This document shows, piece after piece, positions 35,432 to 47,800 of a stretch of DNA of 64,000 nt. Source of the stretch: Aquatica leii (lineage: Eukaryota > Arthropoda > Insecta > Coleoptera > Lampyridae); the NCBI GenBank assembly GCA_035610365.1, contig CM069432.1:1488001-1552000 (forward strand), written 5' to 3'. The notes beneath the pieces were generated by a model that searched no databases, was not told the DNA's origin, and worked only from the letters and a program-made list of their open reading frames with translations. Positions within the stretch are counted from its first letter, which is position 1; every line of letters begins with the position of its first letter. Made by a program: the position numbers and the translations under genes.

Positions 35432-35885
35432 TGTAATAAATTTTATTATTAAAACTAATTTATTTACACTAAAAGTATGTACACGTTTAAACTAACCGAG
35501 CTAATTAAATCTAAGGATATTTAATAAAAACACCTATACCTTTGCCTATACTATAATTTATGGATAGCACTATCCCTTACACGAAGATAAAGTCCGCAAA
35601 TAATTTCTATTTATTTAAACACTAACTCTTGTTTACATTAAAGTCACGTATAAGGTTATACACTGCAGATTTATCGCACACGCGTTAGTCACTTGTTTAT
35701 TTAGATTTGAATAATCTTTTTAACGCTGTCGTTTTCGAATTACGGGAAATAACTCCCTTCTAATTTGTTCGTGCCGCATTTATACATTTTGGAAATCCTT
35801 CTCGAACGTTCCATATCTTTCGGTATACGTTCTGGAAAACCTTGCGAATGCTCTCGAAATTGACAATAACTTCTCGAACGTATCA
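35432..35885 (-). repeat. 412-like 5' LTR (about 454 bp)
   Basis: On + it begins TGTAATAAATT directly after the primer-site-like sequence and ends near cgtatca at 35885. Related sequence occurs at 4165-4269 and about 44300-44530. The right border is less certain than the left. Confidence 0.7.
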
Positions 35886-37379
35886 ATAATAATAATAGAA
35901 TCATCAAAATAGGTCAACAGGCTAAATGTTGTGATGGTATTGTTTTATTTTCATTATTTTAAAGATATATAAATTGACATTAAATATAAATCTTTTGTTA
36001 AGTAAAAATGCGTCTTAAAGTTTTAATATTGAAATGACATCTCTTGCAAGATTGACCATCAGCCGACAATGGTATTAATTATTATTTAATTGTACCAAAT
36101 ACACCTATAGAATAGTAAATTAAGTGTCTGCGTTTTATTAAGTAAATGCAAATGTTTAGCACAAAAAAAGAACACAAACTTTTATTGCACGGGCGTTAAA
36201 GTAGTTCGCGGTCGCTAAAGAGGCACTTTAGACCCGCTAAATTGATTTATAATATGTGTTTTATAGCCCAATCGTGCATAAAATGTATTATGGATCCGCC
36301 ACCTTACTACCTTCCTATCAACGTAGCATAGAAGTCGCTTGATACTGCGTCGACTAGCTAGCGTTGTGTGTCTTCTCAAGAATTGTGTTATTTTTTTTGT
36401 TCTTTACGGTCAAGTACGTGTACAACGTTTATACACTGGGTACTGAAAGCAAGTTTTAGGCGGTTAACTGAAATATTAATAGGACGATTGTTCACTAAAA
36501 TTGTGAATATTTTGAAAGTCTTGTTGTCTAAAATTCTGTGCGATTTTGAGTATGGTGGCTGGAGCGGTTTTTTGATTGAGTCCTCTTAGAGAAAAACGTG
36601 TGAAGGTACGCCACTAAAATTTTGTAGACTTTCAAAGCCGGTGCTTGTAGTAGAATCTTCTTCCGGGTTTCGTCAAATAGTGGTAGTTTATTTTAACGTT
36701 ATGCTGTCGTATCCTGAAGAAGCTGGCAGCATAGACAACAATACGTCAAAACAAACTAGACTACACAACAAAACCCGGACGATTGTACTTCAAAAGTACG
36801 TCACTGTTGTTCATACGAAAAGTTGGTAGATCATGTGCTCATGTCTTTCACAAAGATGTTGCGTAATTCATGCAAAATATAATAATAATATAAACATATA
36901 ATTGCAACTTTTAAGCAATCATGAAAAACTCGGTATTTAGTTTTGTTATATTTATTGACATATATTTCATCTCTTTTCTGACATTGCAGCGCTTGTATTT
37001 TGCTTTGTAATATCGAAGTTATTCAACCTTTTTCAAATTTAATTTAATTTTTAGCTTCTTTGCTTAAGATCATATGTACTGAGTCATTTAGGTCAATTGT
37101 ATTGCTATACGTTTTGAGTACGTTTCTTGATTTATTACTTTCAACTGTCGTTTATATTTAGTTACCAAGATAAAAGTAACTTTATATTTAAATTGTTTTA
37201 GTTATTTTAGCGTTATTAAATTTATAATTTGTCAAATTGGTGTTTTTTATTTACTTCCTCGTAGTGAGTTTGGATTATTACGAGTGTTTGTATTAGTATT
37301 TGTATTAGTAATAAGCAAATAAATAATAAAAAACTGAGTGTTAAATTTAATTTAAAATTTACTGCCGTTGCGTCCCCTC
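35886..37379. other. Intergenic DNA upstream of gene B
   Basis: No coding sequence or repeat with clear borders was recognised. Small ORFs near 36368-36589 and 36641-36829 have no recognisable motif. The gene B promoter may lie here or in 37.9-38.28 kb. Confidence 0.4.
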
Positions 37380-37870
37380 AAGAAGTACTCATATTGAAGG
37401 CAGCATTTTTAAATTTGATAACAAAAGAAAGTATGTATTTCCTGATTTCAGAATTGTAGGTGACCAGCACGTCCAACAACGGAATGTTTCTGTTTATTTT
37501 GGTCTTCATGGTGAATTTGATGTTGGGTGGTAACCATTTGATGTGATCCAGGAAACTGTTGAGTGTTTTTGCTCCGTGGGGTCAAATTATGAGAGTATCA
37601 TCCACGTAACGTATAAATATATTGGCGATAACTGGAGAAATTGATTATGCTATAGCTGCTACTTTAATTTGATCGTATGTAACGTTGTTGAAACTAAAAT
37701 ACGTAAATTTTAAGCATAATTTAATTATTCCGTTAAATTTCTCATCTAATTTTGTTTTTCGTAAATTGGTTTTGGTCATGTCCAATGTTGTTTGTACTGG
37801 CACTTTTGTGAAGAGAGAGCTCACATCAAAACCGATGAAAAAAATAGAAAATGCACTAAAAAGTAAAAAA
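37380..37870 (-). pseudogene. Penelope-like element RT remnant
   Basis: Read on -: IGFDVSSLFTKVPVQTTLD (37840-37780), then the catalytic region RYVDDTLII (about 37605-37575), an in-frame stop, PHGAKTLNSFLDHI, and FTMKTKINRNIPLLDVLV (about 37520-37460). These are Penelope RT landmarks (FDVVSLFT, YVDD, FLDV). Several stops. It belongs to the same class as the GIY-YIG fragment at 27.4 kb but has no overlapping region for comparison. Confidence 0.83.
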
Positions 37871-38282
37871 TAATTATTTAACTTTGGTTACAATTTACAT
37901 GAAATTACTTTTTGAAGTCGATGACATATTAGGCATTGACGTAGGATTAACTTTGATTCCTAATATTAATTTTGGTAGTTGGAATAAATTTAAGTCTGAT
38001 GTGTTGTTTGGCAAGTTTTGTAGTCTAACTCTTATTACAAAAAAAGCGTACTAACCTAATAATACAAATCTACTAGAATTCAAATATTGAAACAACTCAA
38101 CCAGAATAAAGAAATAAAAGTCGTGTAACCAGTGTGTGTAACGAATGCGCAAAAAAGTCCTCTGTAATAATAATTTTAATAATATTAGCTTAAATTATAT
38201 TTTCTATAAAGTCAAGGAGTTTTGTAAAAACAATAAAAAGGGCAAACGTCATTTTAATAATAAAACATCAAAAAGTAGAAAC

Positions 38283-38813
38283 ATGTCTTTTTGGGAACAA
38301 CTGAAAGCAATAACATGGAAAAACTATACTCTAAGTAAACGACATTGGTTCTTAACATTAATGGAAATTGCAGCACCAATAATGTTTTACCTCTTTGAAC
38401 CATTATTTTTTAATAAAATGTACTTTCAAAAGCCTGTTCTTGAAACACACCACCATCAACAAACAGTTGGTTCTCTTATGCAGTCTTTCAACAAGAAAAC
38501 TGTGATTCTGTATACTCCAAGTATTGAATACGTAAATGACGTAATGAGTAAAGTTATAATAGCATTAAACTTAAATAAAAGAAGTAGGTACAACGACACC
38601 ATCTATTCGTATAATATCGAACTGTTTTAGATATAATTGGTTTTAAAACTGAAGAGAAGTTAATGGAAACATTAGAAACAAACCTAATAATTCATAAAAA
38701 CTTAGCAACAATAAATTTTAAAGTCTATTCAAATACAAAAATTGAGTACTGTATAGTATTTTACAATTATAATAATATCTGGCAATCAAAACATCTACAT
38801 CGTTCATATTCCA
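38283..38813 (+). CDS. Gene B exons 1-2 (N-terminus, first helix, extracellular loop)
   Basis: Exon 1 (38283-38583) encodes an amphipathic N-terminus ([20 protein letters not shown]) and the first membrane helix ([16 protein letters not shown]), then extracellular sequence. The donor is gtaggt at 38584, with a 47-bp intron. Using the next possible donor (gtacaa, 38588) would put exon 2 out of frame. Exon 2 (38631-38813) continues the extracellular part and ends at gtaagt. Confidence 0.8.
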
Positions 38814-41800
38814 GTAAGTATTGAAAGTAATAGTCTCATAAAATAACAAAAAGGTATTCTGCTCAAAATCGTTCACGATTAGTGTAACGGCGCGTCTATT
38901 TCAACGGCGTGTAAAACTTTATTAGGTGCTGATTGTAAGGACCACCCTTTCAAATAACTTACGTGATAGTCTTGCATATCTTCCTTGGCTGGCCAGCCGA
39001 AGCTCGATGTTGCTTCCCTTTGGTGGACAGTGTGGGGAAGGTTGCAAGTAAGGTTTTCGCGGTAAACTCTATAAACGCCAAACGAATACTAACTATCTCA
39101 AATATTTCCCGTGATAATAATAGGTTGTACAAACATTCCGCCCACCGAAAACAATGTTTTCTATAACGTAAAAAAAACTATTATACTAAACCCTATAATA
39201 AAGAAAAAAACAAGGTCACACGCTTCACACCGAGGGGCCCGTCTCGGTCACTTGCAAAAACAAACAAGACTTAGTCGATTCAGATTTATTTGTGACAAAT
39301 CAAGGCCAGTTATAATGTTAGATAGAAGTTCGACAGTAAGAAAGTGACTTAGCGTCAAAGGTTGGAGATCATTACGATCCGAACTTAAAGGGCATAGCGG
39401 CCTGGAATTGAGTAATGCCTCAATGCGAGTAAGCAGAGTATACAATTCTTCATAAGTCAATATTTGACTACCAATTACTCTGTAGAGATGGGTCTTAAAA
39501 GATTTCACCCCTGTTTCAGCGAGCCCATTAAAATAGGGTGCGGCAGCAGGATTAAAATTCCATTTGATGGCAAGGTTTGCAGCAGTTTGACGAGCTAAAT
39601 CTTGGAGATGACGATTAGCCCCTACAAAATTAGTTCCTTGGTCACTGTAAATAGTGAAGCCAGTTCCACGACAAGCGGTAAATCTACAAAAAGCAGCCAA
39701 GAATGCTTCTGAAGAAAGATCCAAAGCTAATTCCAAATAAATTGCTTTAGTAGCGCAACACACAAAAACACAAACGTAAACTTTTCTAGTCCTAACGCCT
39801 CTAGTTCTAGAAAAACTAATGAGGAAAGGTCCAGCGTAATCCAAGCAAACATTCGAAATGGCTTTAACCTGGTTGATACGATGGGACGGTAAGTCGGCCA
39901 TACGAGGTGTGAGTGATTTAGGATTTGCACGAAAGCAACGAAGACATTTTGATATGCATTTACCTAAAGCTTTTCTTGGAGATAAAATCCAAAACTGTTG
40001 CAGCAAAAGGTAATGTAATGTTTTTAAACCAGGATGCAAGTTTTCGTTGTGTACGTGTTCAATCAAACAGCTAGTGAAAATATGATTACTTGGAATCAGT
40101 AATGGATGTTTGGCGTCAAACTCTAAATTTGAGCGTCTAAGTCTACCGCCCACCCTGATGAGATCTAGATCGTCAAGAAAAAGACCAAGCTTGCAAAAGG
40201 GCTTAGGCAAAGAACTATCCTTCTTTAGACCATCATATAAATTTCAAAGTGTTGCACATATTTTACAAAAACTAAGAGTGCTAAATGTAGCTCTTCTGCG
40301 GAGATATTAGCGTTAAATAATTTTCCTTTGGCAGCAAAACGAAGAACATAAGCAAGAATGCGCTGAAGTTTTCTAAGTGACGAAAATTTGTTTATTAAAG
40401 TTAACAGAGGATGTGACTCTGTAGAAATATTTAAACATGTCTTTGTTTCACCTAAAAGGGCTTGTGGATGTGACTTTGAAGTAATAGACGGTTGAGTAGG
40501 CCATAAACTCTCTTCTTCTAATAACCAATGAGGTCTTTTTCACCAAACGTTACAATTCAACAAATCAGATGGTAATAAACCACGAGATGCATGATCAGCG
40601 GGGTTATCCCTAGAAGGAACGTAACGCCATAATACTGATGGAAGCAATTCTTGGATATACAAAGTACGGTTAGCGACAAAGGTTTTCCAACAATTTGGGT
40701 ATGAGGAAAGCCAAGTTAAGACTATTTCGGAGTCTGTCCACGTATAAATGCAAAATGAAATGCTTGGTTTTCTAAAAACCTTGCGATGAGATTGGAAAGC
40801 AACACTGCGCCTAATAGCTTTAAACGAGGCAATGAAATAGTTTTTATAGGAGCAACCTTAGCTTTAGCACAGATCAAAAATGTTGTAAATTTTGAATAAT
40901 GCGAACGTACACGGCGGCACCATAGTCAATTTGAGAAACATCTGAAAATCCATGTAGTTCCATTTTATGTTGATCTTTTGAAAAGATACAGCGAGGTATA
41001 CGTAAATTACCTAAGCACGCTAGTTGCGACTGAAAGTTATGCCAAGCGATACGAATTTCTTCTGGTGCAGTCTCACCCCAGGCTGATTTCGAGGTCCATA
41101 ACCTTTGGATAAGATGCGTTGCGTAAAGTAACGCCGGTGTTAAAAACCCAAGTGGATCATAAATTCGAGCTATTTCCGACAAAATTGCTCTTTTGGTACA
41201 TTCTTTGTTGATTTGGGTATATTTGTACAAATCTTTTGTAGGATCCCACTGTAATCCAAGAACTTTAATAAAACTAGGACTTTTGTTATCAAAAGCTACA
41301 GGCAATTGTAAATATGAAGAAACGTTATTTAGAATGTGATGAGAATTGCTAGCCCATTTTCTTAATTCAAAACCTGCCGAAACCAAACGACTGATTAGTT
41401 CCATTTGTAATTTAGAAACTTCTTCTAAGGATACTAACATTAGAATGTCTTCCGGGTTTGGACCGTGTCATAGTTGCAACCGAAGCTTATTTATTAATGG
41501 CATTTTGGCACAATTTTACATAGTAATTTCAAAGCTAATTGCCGTTTTTAAATTTATCTTAATTTTAATTTTATTGTATAAGTAGTGTTTGAGTGCTAAT
41601 GCACTTTTTACTTTACCATAAATTTACTTAATGCAGATTTTTTAATTTATTAGTTCCGTCGGTCTTTCGTGTTAGTTTTAGTTTAATAAAATTTAGTTTG
41701 AGTAAAGATTTGATTTGTAATTCTATATTGCATCAATTCTACGCAAGTTGTGTTTATGTTAGAGCTACTGAGATTGTCGTTTATTTTTGTTGACACCAGT

Positions 41801-44800
41801 TAAAACGTTCTTTTTTGTAGGACGTATTGTCCATAATGTTTTTTTAAATTATGTTTTTGTTCAGTTCATTTTTTTTCTTGGGTATCCTTCTTGAAACATT
41901 CTACGTCATAGTTTTTAAATGCAGTAAGAAAAACCGACTTTATACATGCCAAAAACTTTGTTTGGAAAGGGGAGTTCAAATCAAATTGAATTAAAAAAAT
42001 GTGGTAGTACAGCGTGTTTTCTTTGGGAAAGCAAGTTTTTGTATATGATGTATTTGTGAAACTTGTAAGTCTACAAGTTTAGCTTCGATTCGTTATATTT
42101 ACTAGTTTTTCAAATACAAATTAAATGTTCCCGTATTATTATGTTGTGGAAATTCAGTTTCTTACACACGTAATTTTTTTTTACTTTTAAAGCGAATTAT
42201 TAAGCTGTTGCACCAATTCTTTGAACCACGTCGGCTACCTCGTCTAGGAATTTCGGCCAACTCAAAACACGCTGTTCTAGTACCGCGTTTAGAACCACGT
42301 ATTTATGAATAAGGATAATTATAATTGTACCGATTGTTTTGTTAATACTTGCAAAAAAGCTTCGACTGAATACATAATTTTATGATATAAAATCTTAAGC
42401 TTTTGCGGTTGTTACGTTCATGATTATAAGCGACTTTCGGCTTAAACCGCGTCGTAGTTAAATACCCAGACTTAGGCTTGGTCCTAGTTTCTTCTTGAGA
42501 ACCAAAACAAGAAGTAGTACTTGGCCTTTGCCGTATTGTCGTTCGTGAACCCAAACAAACTGACGTTTCGCAAGACATTGCAGCTTGCCTTGACATTTAC
42601 CACTCTGTAGATAATAAAGAGAATAAATTTTCTCGCCACTTGTTCTTTTTGTTAATTAATATAAATTAGAGTTCACAAAAGCCGCCTGAAAATAAAACTC
42701 TACAAGCACAGCTTAGTAAATTTGAGTTATGCTTACCTTATGTCTAATACTTAAACTAGTAGCTTCGATATCATCTATAAATTGGGTTAAATCAGCAAAG
42801 CGTAAGCATTTTTTTCGTGGATTACGACAGTGTAATCACAAAAACAATTGAACATCGGATTTTACCTATATTCATAAAAATCCATTTTTTTTGAGAAAAT
42901 GCAAACTATGAATAAATTTTATGAGAATTTGTAATGGGAATTAAGATTACAATTTTTCAAGCACTAATTACGTTCAAATGATGATAATACTTCTTTTACA
43001 AAAAAAATCGGAATGTTGAATTTAATTTAATCCGAAAATATTAAAAATTTAGGCTAATTAAAACAGCAATTTTATATTTGGGCATGCAATTTAAATTTAT
43101 TCGAGCTATTAATGGAACTTTTTTTAATTGATTTTAATTATAAATCCAATTATAAATGACATAACTTTTTTAATTAAGGGCTGTAGCATTCATTGAGAGC
43201 AAAGAACATAAATAGAAAATTCGGTGAAACAAAATTTAAACCTTTATGGTACAATTTAGATACATATTTACAGCAAAAAAACATGTTTTTTGAACGCTTA
43301 AGGCGGTGCTTATAAAGAATGGTTAGTAACCTCGTAATATCGCTGCAAGTAATGTCTACAATGCGAATGTAGTCAAATTTAACTAGCCGTTTTGTTATAA
43401 CGTAAATTTGGTTGCCTACTTTGCAGGTTGCGTTTAAAAATTTCCAATTACTTTTTTGAGACAGTACATACTATAACCAATTCTTAATTATTTTTATTCT
43501 AGTATCCTACCATTACATGTTCCACAATTTTCTTCCACTACAGATAGCTGTAGGTACAACATGTTTAAACGCATTCATAAATGATTCAGTAACAGTTGTA
43601 ATGCAAAAATTTCCAAGTCCAAAAATTACGTCTGAACTACCTGGTTGGTACGCTACCATTTACGCTACATTGACTGCTATATCGTACAGCATTCTTTGCG
43701 TAAATGTTTTACACCACGTTGTTGAAGAAAAAAGTTCAGGAATGAAGGTAATTGTTTTTAAACATTTATAAAGTAGTTAAATTATTGTTACTGTAATGGA
43801 GGTACCTTTTTACTGTAGTTATTAAATTATAATTGTTTCGTAAATACTTTTCACACTAGCATTTAAATTTTATTGCTCTTTAATTTTTAGGAAATAATGA
43901 AAGCTATGGGAATGCATCCTTTGCTGACATGGATCGAGTGGTATCTACACACTTTTATGATATCTATAATATCTATTTTGGGGTGTACAATACTTGTAAA
44001 AATAACGTTATGGACTGAAACGACTGCTGCAATTCGCTATTCCAGTTCAACAGAATTTTTCTTATTTTTGTTTGCGTATATTTTAGCGTCAGTTTCCTTT
44101 TGTTTTGCTATCAGTTCCTTTTTTTGTAATCGTAAGTATACTTAGTATTACAGAATTATCCAATAGTACATTATAAAAGATGCAAACAATACATCTGTTT
44201 TTGCACGAGAATAAAAAAGAAATGTATTGCAAGCTGCATACTAGACTTTTTCTATAGGCACATTAGTCAAAATTAGACATTCAAACTATCAATTTTTGTG
44301 GTATGATTAAAACTACACCTAACTAATTAAATCTAACGGTATTTACGAAAAACACTTACATTAATTTATGTATTACTATCACTAGGTCCGTACTTTTAAT
44401 TTTTTCTAAAACTGATACTTGTTTATGTTAACAACACGTACGCGACGTATTTATGTTTTACTAGCACGGGCACTTGATTTATTTATCTTAGCACACACGT
44501 TAATCACTTATTTATTTAAACCGACAGTCTTCTTAACTTTCGACTTCAAAAAACTGACCTCGGGGTTGGTGACGTAGTTTTCTCCAACAATTTCTTCTTC
44601 CGGTCTTTGTCCAAATTGTAGGTCGCATGGCAGTCGTATTTCGCGACCGAGCATGAACAGATGATCGGTTTGCTATTGGGAAAAGATGCAAGTCTCTTTG
44701 CACTATTTTGGCTAAGTACTTGAAGATGGAGAGGTGGCCTTGGTCGGAATGTAGTTCCAACGTAACTCCAAATCGGCAGAAAAACTCTTTCACTAATACG

Positions 44801-47800
44801 TCGGCGACGGTAGCTATTTCGTGATTGAGTATGGCGTAAGCTTCTGTCTATTTTGTGAAATAATTCATCGCCACCAAGTGTATTTGTTTCCCGAATCAGA
44901 TTCTGAGAACAGCCCTGCGATGTCAAAAAGCTCTTTCTAAAAAGCTTTCCACGTTATACTGTTTCATTGGTGCTTTTAACTATTTCATGACGCTCTCTTT
45001 GCAGTTCACCCTGTAGAATCTTTCTCAAACATTCCCCAATTCTTTACGCGAAAGTGTCCTCTTTATGTATAATCCTGCAAATGCAGTGAAATAGAGTAAT
45101 ATGGTCATTAAAAAAAAATGTGAAAAAGAATTTAACACGTAGGGTGTTATCACAAGTTCAATTGCTTTATCAATCGATTTAATCTAAAAATAATTAAATG
45201 CGCCGAGCTTAATCCCAAATCAAGTCTACAGTTTTGAAAAGTGATCCCAAATCTATTCACTTTAAGGTGTCATGACCTCATCTTGGAAATTTTTCGAACG
45301 TGTAATCTTTTCTTCATACGACAAATGCGAGGGTATGAAGACCCGCTACAGACAATTACGGAAGAATTAAATTAAATTGCAAGAATCGGGAACAACTGCT
45401 TACCCAAAAAAAAAGACTTCCAATTAATTCACAAATTATTCAGTTTAAAATCGCAGGGATATGTTTTTAGAGCGTACTTAACTTTCGTTTTATACCGGTA
45501 TTACAGGAAGAATGCCGTCTTATGCGTTAGACAATTTGTTTGACACCGATCTTTTTTAAACATGCACAAAATCTAGAAAACAAATTTTATACCGGAAACC
45601 AATTGCATAGTAAGACATTTTTAACGTAACACTCTTTAACTCCAACTTAAGAAACAACTGGGATCAGTAGTTTACGTAAAACTTTGTCGATCCATCTTTC
45701 TGCTTCACTAGCACCACTGGAGATGCCGATGAACTATTTAATGGTTAAATCACATCTCTTTCAATTTTCTTTTTGCCAAAGGTAGGCGGTGTAGATGTAT
45801 CACAGGAACGTCTCTGGTATTAATTTTATGCCTCACCTTTGGAACCATTCTCCAGCGCAAACACATTTGGATCAACACCTTAAAACGCGAATGTGTTCTA
45901 AAAGATTTCTATTCTAGCATGCCATCACCACACTTTTAGTTCTTGCAGGCAGAGTTACGTTTTTACAAAATAAGACTTGCACGAATGCTTTCTATGGCGA
46001 CTAAAAAGTAATCTCTTTATTGTCGATCTTTAAGACATCGTTCTCCATATCTAAATTGTACCTATAAACGTCTATTCTCAAGATTATTTTTTCCGTGATG
46101 TTGGCTACCAGTACTTGATGGCCGAGTATTACATTTCCCAAACTAATTTCTTCGCCCGTCGCCGTTCAAAATCGTACTGTTACTGGTAATGTTTTCTGAT
46201 TTTCCCGTAATATGTCCGTACTAATGATGATCGTCGCTCCCAGGTCAACCAGTAACTGAACATTTTTTTAGTGATTTTCAAGGAGCAAAAAAAACTAGAC
46301 GAACCCAGGCCTGTAGCTAGAGGAGGGTTAAAACGGGCATTGCCCGTTTTGGGTTTTGTTTTGCCCAACCTAACAAGTAAGTAATACACCCATGAAGGAC
46401 AATAAAATCTTTTGGTCTAAAAAATAAATTGCTCTTCTGAGCCATAAGGTTGGCTTCGGGTCAAGGCTCGTACCTCGGATGATTATAAATTTGCGCTTAG
46501 TTTTCAAATTTTTAAAAATTAGATGCTAATCAAGAGTAATTAATTAGTCGTTTCATGAACACATTCGCTTCGTAACAGCAACCTGCGTGTTCAATGTCTG
46601 CATTTTTTTGTTTATTTCTTCCTTTTTTTTTGGGTAGTCTTCATAAACTAATGTATACCCTATAATACGATGATCTTGAAAGTATTTATTTAGAATAAGC
46701 TGCAGATGTTGTAAAATAAATGTTATTTACACAAATTAAGAAAAGACACAGTTTTTAATAATAATATTTTAAACTTCAAGAAATGTCCAAACTATCGGTG
46801 TGCAACTAAGTTCCCGTTGTTTTTCGAAAGATGGCTCCAGCAGTAAGTGCTGGTTGATTGTGACTTATCCAAAACGTCATAAATCAAGCTTAGATACACG
46901 GTAAACAAACCGCTTCAACACATTAGTGATTTTGCTTTTGCGTCATATACTTTTGATTGTGTGAAAATGTCTGATTTTGTGCCAAATAATTGTCATTTGC
47001 GGGAAGTGTTGCTTTTCTTCTTTCATTCGAAGAAAACGGCGGCTGAAGCGCATCGAAAACTCATAAAAGTTTACGGAGAAGCTGCTGTAAGTGAAACAAC
47101 GTGCCGTGATTGGTTTCGTCGCTTCAAAGACGGTGATTTCAATGTTGACGACCGTTCGCGTGCAGGAAGCCCAAAAATCTTCGAAAATGCTAAATTGAAG
47201 GCATTGCTTGATGAGGATGAGCTGTTGAAACCGAACGAAACCATCACTGGGGAACGGTATCAAATTCAATTGATGCGATTGAGCCGAGCATTGCGTGAAA
47301 AGCGGCCACAATACGAGCAGAGGCACCAAAAAGTAATTTCACAGCATGACAACGCTCGGCCTCACGTTGCCAAACCCGTTAAAACGTACTTGGAAACGCT
47401 CAAATGGGAAGTCCTACCCCACCCGCCATATTCCCCAGATATTGCGCCGTCCGATTATTACCTGTTCCGTTCGCTGGTATTATGGTCTGGCTGATCAGCA
47501 GTTCCGCTCATATGAAGACATCTCAAAATGGCTTGATTCGTGGATAGCCTCAAAAGATGAACACTTTTACCGTCAAGGTATTCGAGCTCTGCCAGAAAGA
47601 TGGGAAAAAGTTGTCGCTAGCGATGGGCAGTTTGAATGATTCGTTTGTAACCATTTTTTCACAATAAAGTTGCATTTTCATATTAAAAAAAACAGCGAGA
47701 ACTTAGTTGCGCACCTGTAATATAGACGGTAGTGTACATACTAAAAAGCGATTGACGGATACTTATACTACAAGTAAGTAGTAGGTATTTGCCGATGCTA

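Larger units (their letters stand above)
31871..35885 (-). mobile_element. 412-like Ty3/Gypsy element, copy 2, split by a solo LTR
   Basis: Read on -: 5' LTR 35432-35885, primer-site-like TGGCGCCAGTGCGGGG (35415-35430), Gag N-terminus at 35241, protease at 34740-34290, start of RT at 34129 to about 33860, solo LTR insertion 33852-32085, then RT continuing at 32084 to about 31900 (LPRIDD, LDLKSGY, and a degenerate PFGLCNAPATFERLIE). The rest of pol and the 3' LTR are missing. It shares sequence with 3310-4269 and 44290-46275. It is intergenic, between genes A and B. Confidence 0.87.
38883..41440 (-). mobile_element. BEL/Pao LTR retrotransposon remnant
   Basis: Read on -: peptidase-A17/RT-linked region (41440-40874), RNase H-like region (about 40850-40320, with [18 protein letters not shown] near 40640-40580, a BEL hallmark), then integrase (40210-39248). 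A candidate 3' LTR lies at about 38883-39219 (TGTAAC...GTCACA on +). Gag and most of RT are missing, as is the integrase C-terminus. It is antisense in gene B intron 2. Confidence 0.85.

Noticed and set aside
36641..36829. Small + ORF with PEEAGSIDN as a Penelope leader
   Set aside because: Only a vague resemblance to sequence seen near Penelope-like elements, with no domain or border to support it.
38145..38282. Upstream in-frame ATG as the gene B start
   Set aside because: It would add 46 residues, rich in N and K, not seen in ABCA N-termini. [15 protein letters not shown] at 38283 looks like the normal start. Not excluded.
42342..42596. Minus ORF as a possible host gene exon or BEL gag
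   Set aside because: Serine/arginine-rich by chance composition. No recognisable domain, splice context or repeat partner.
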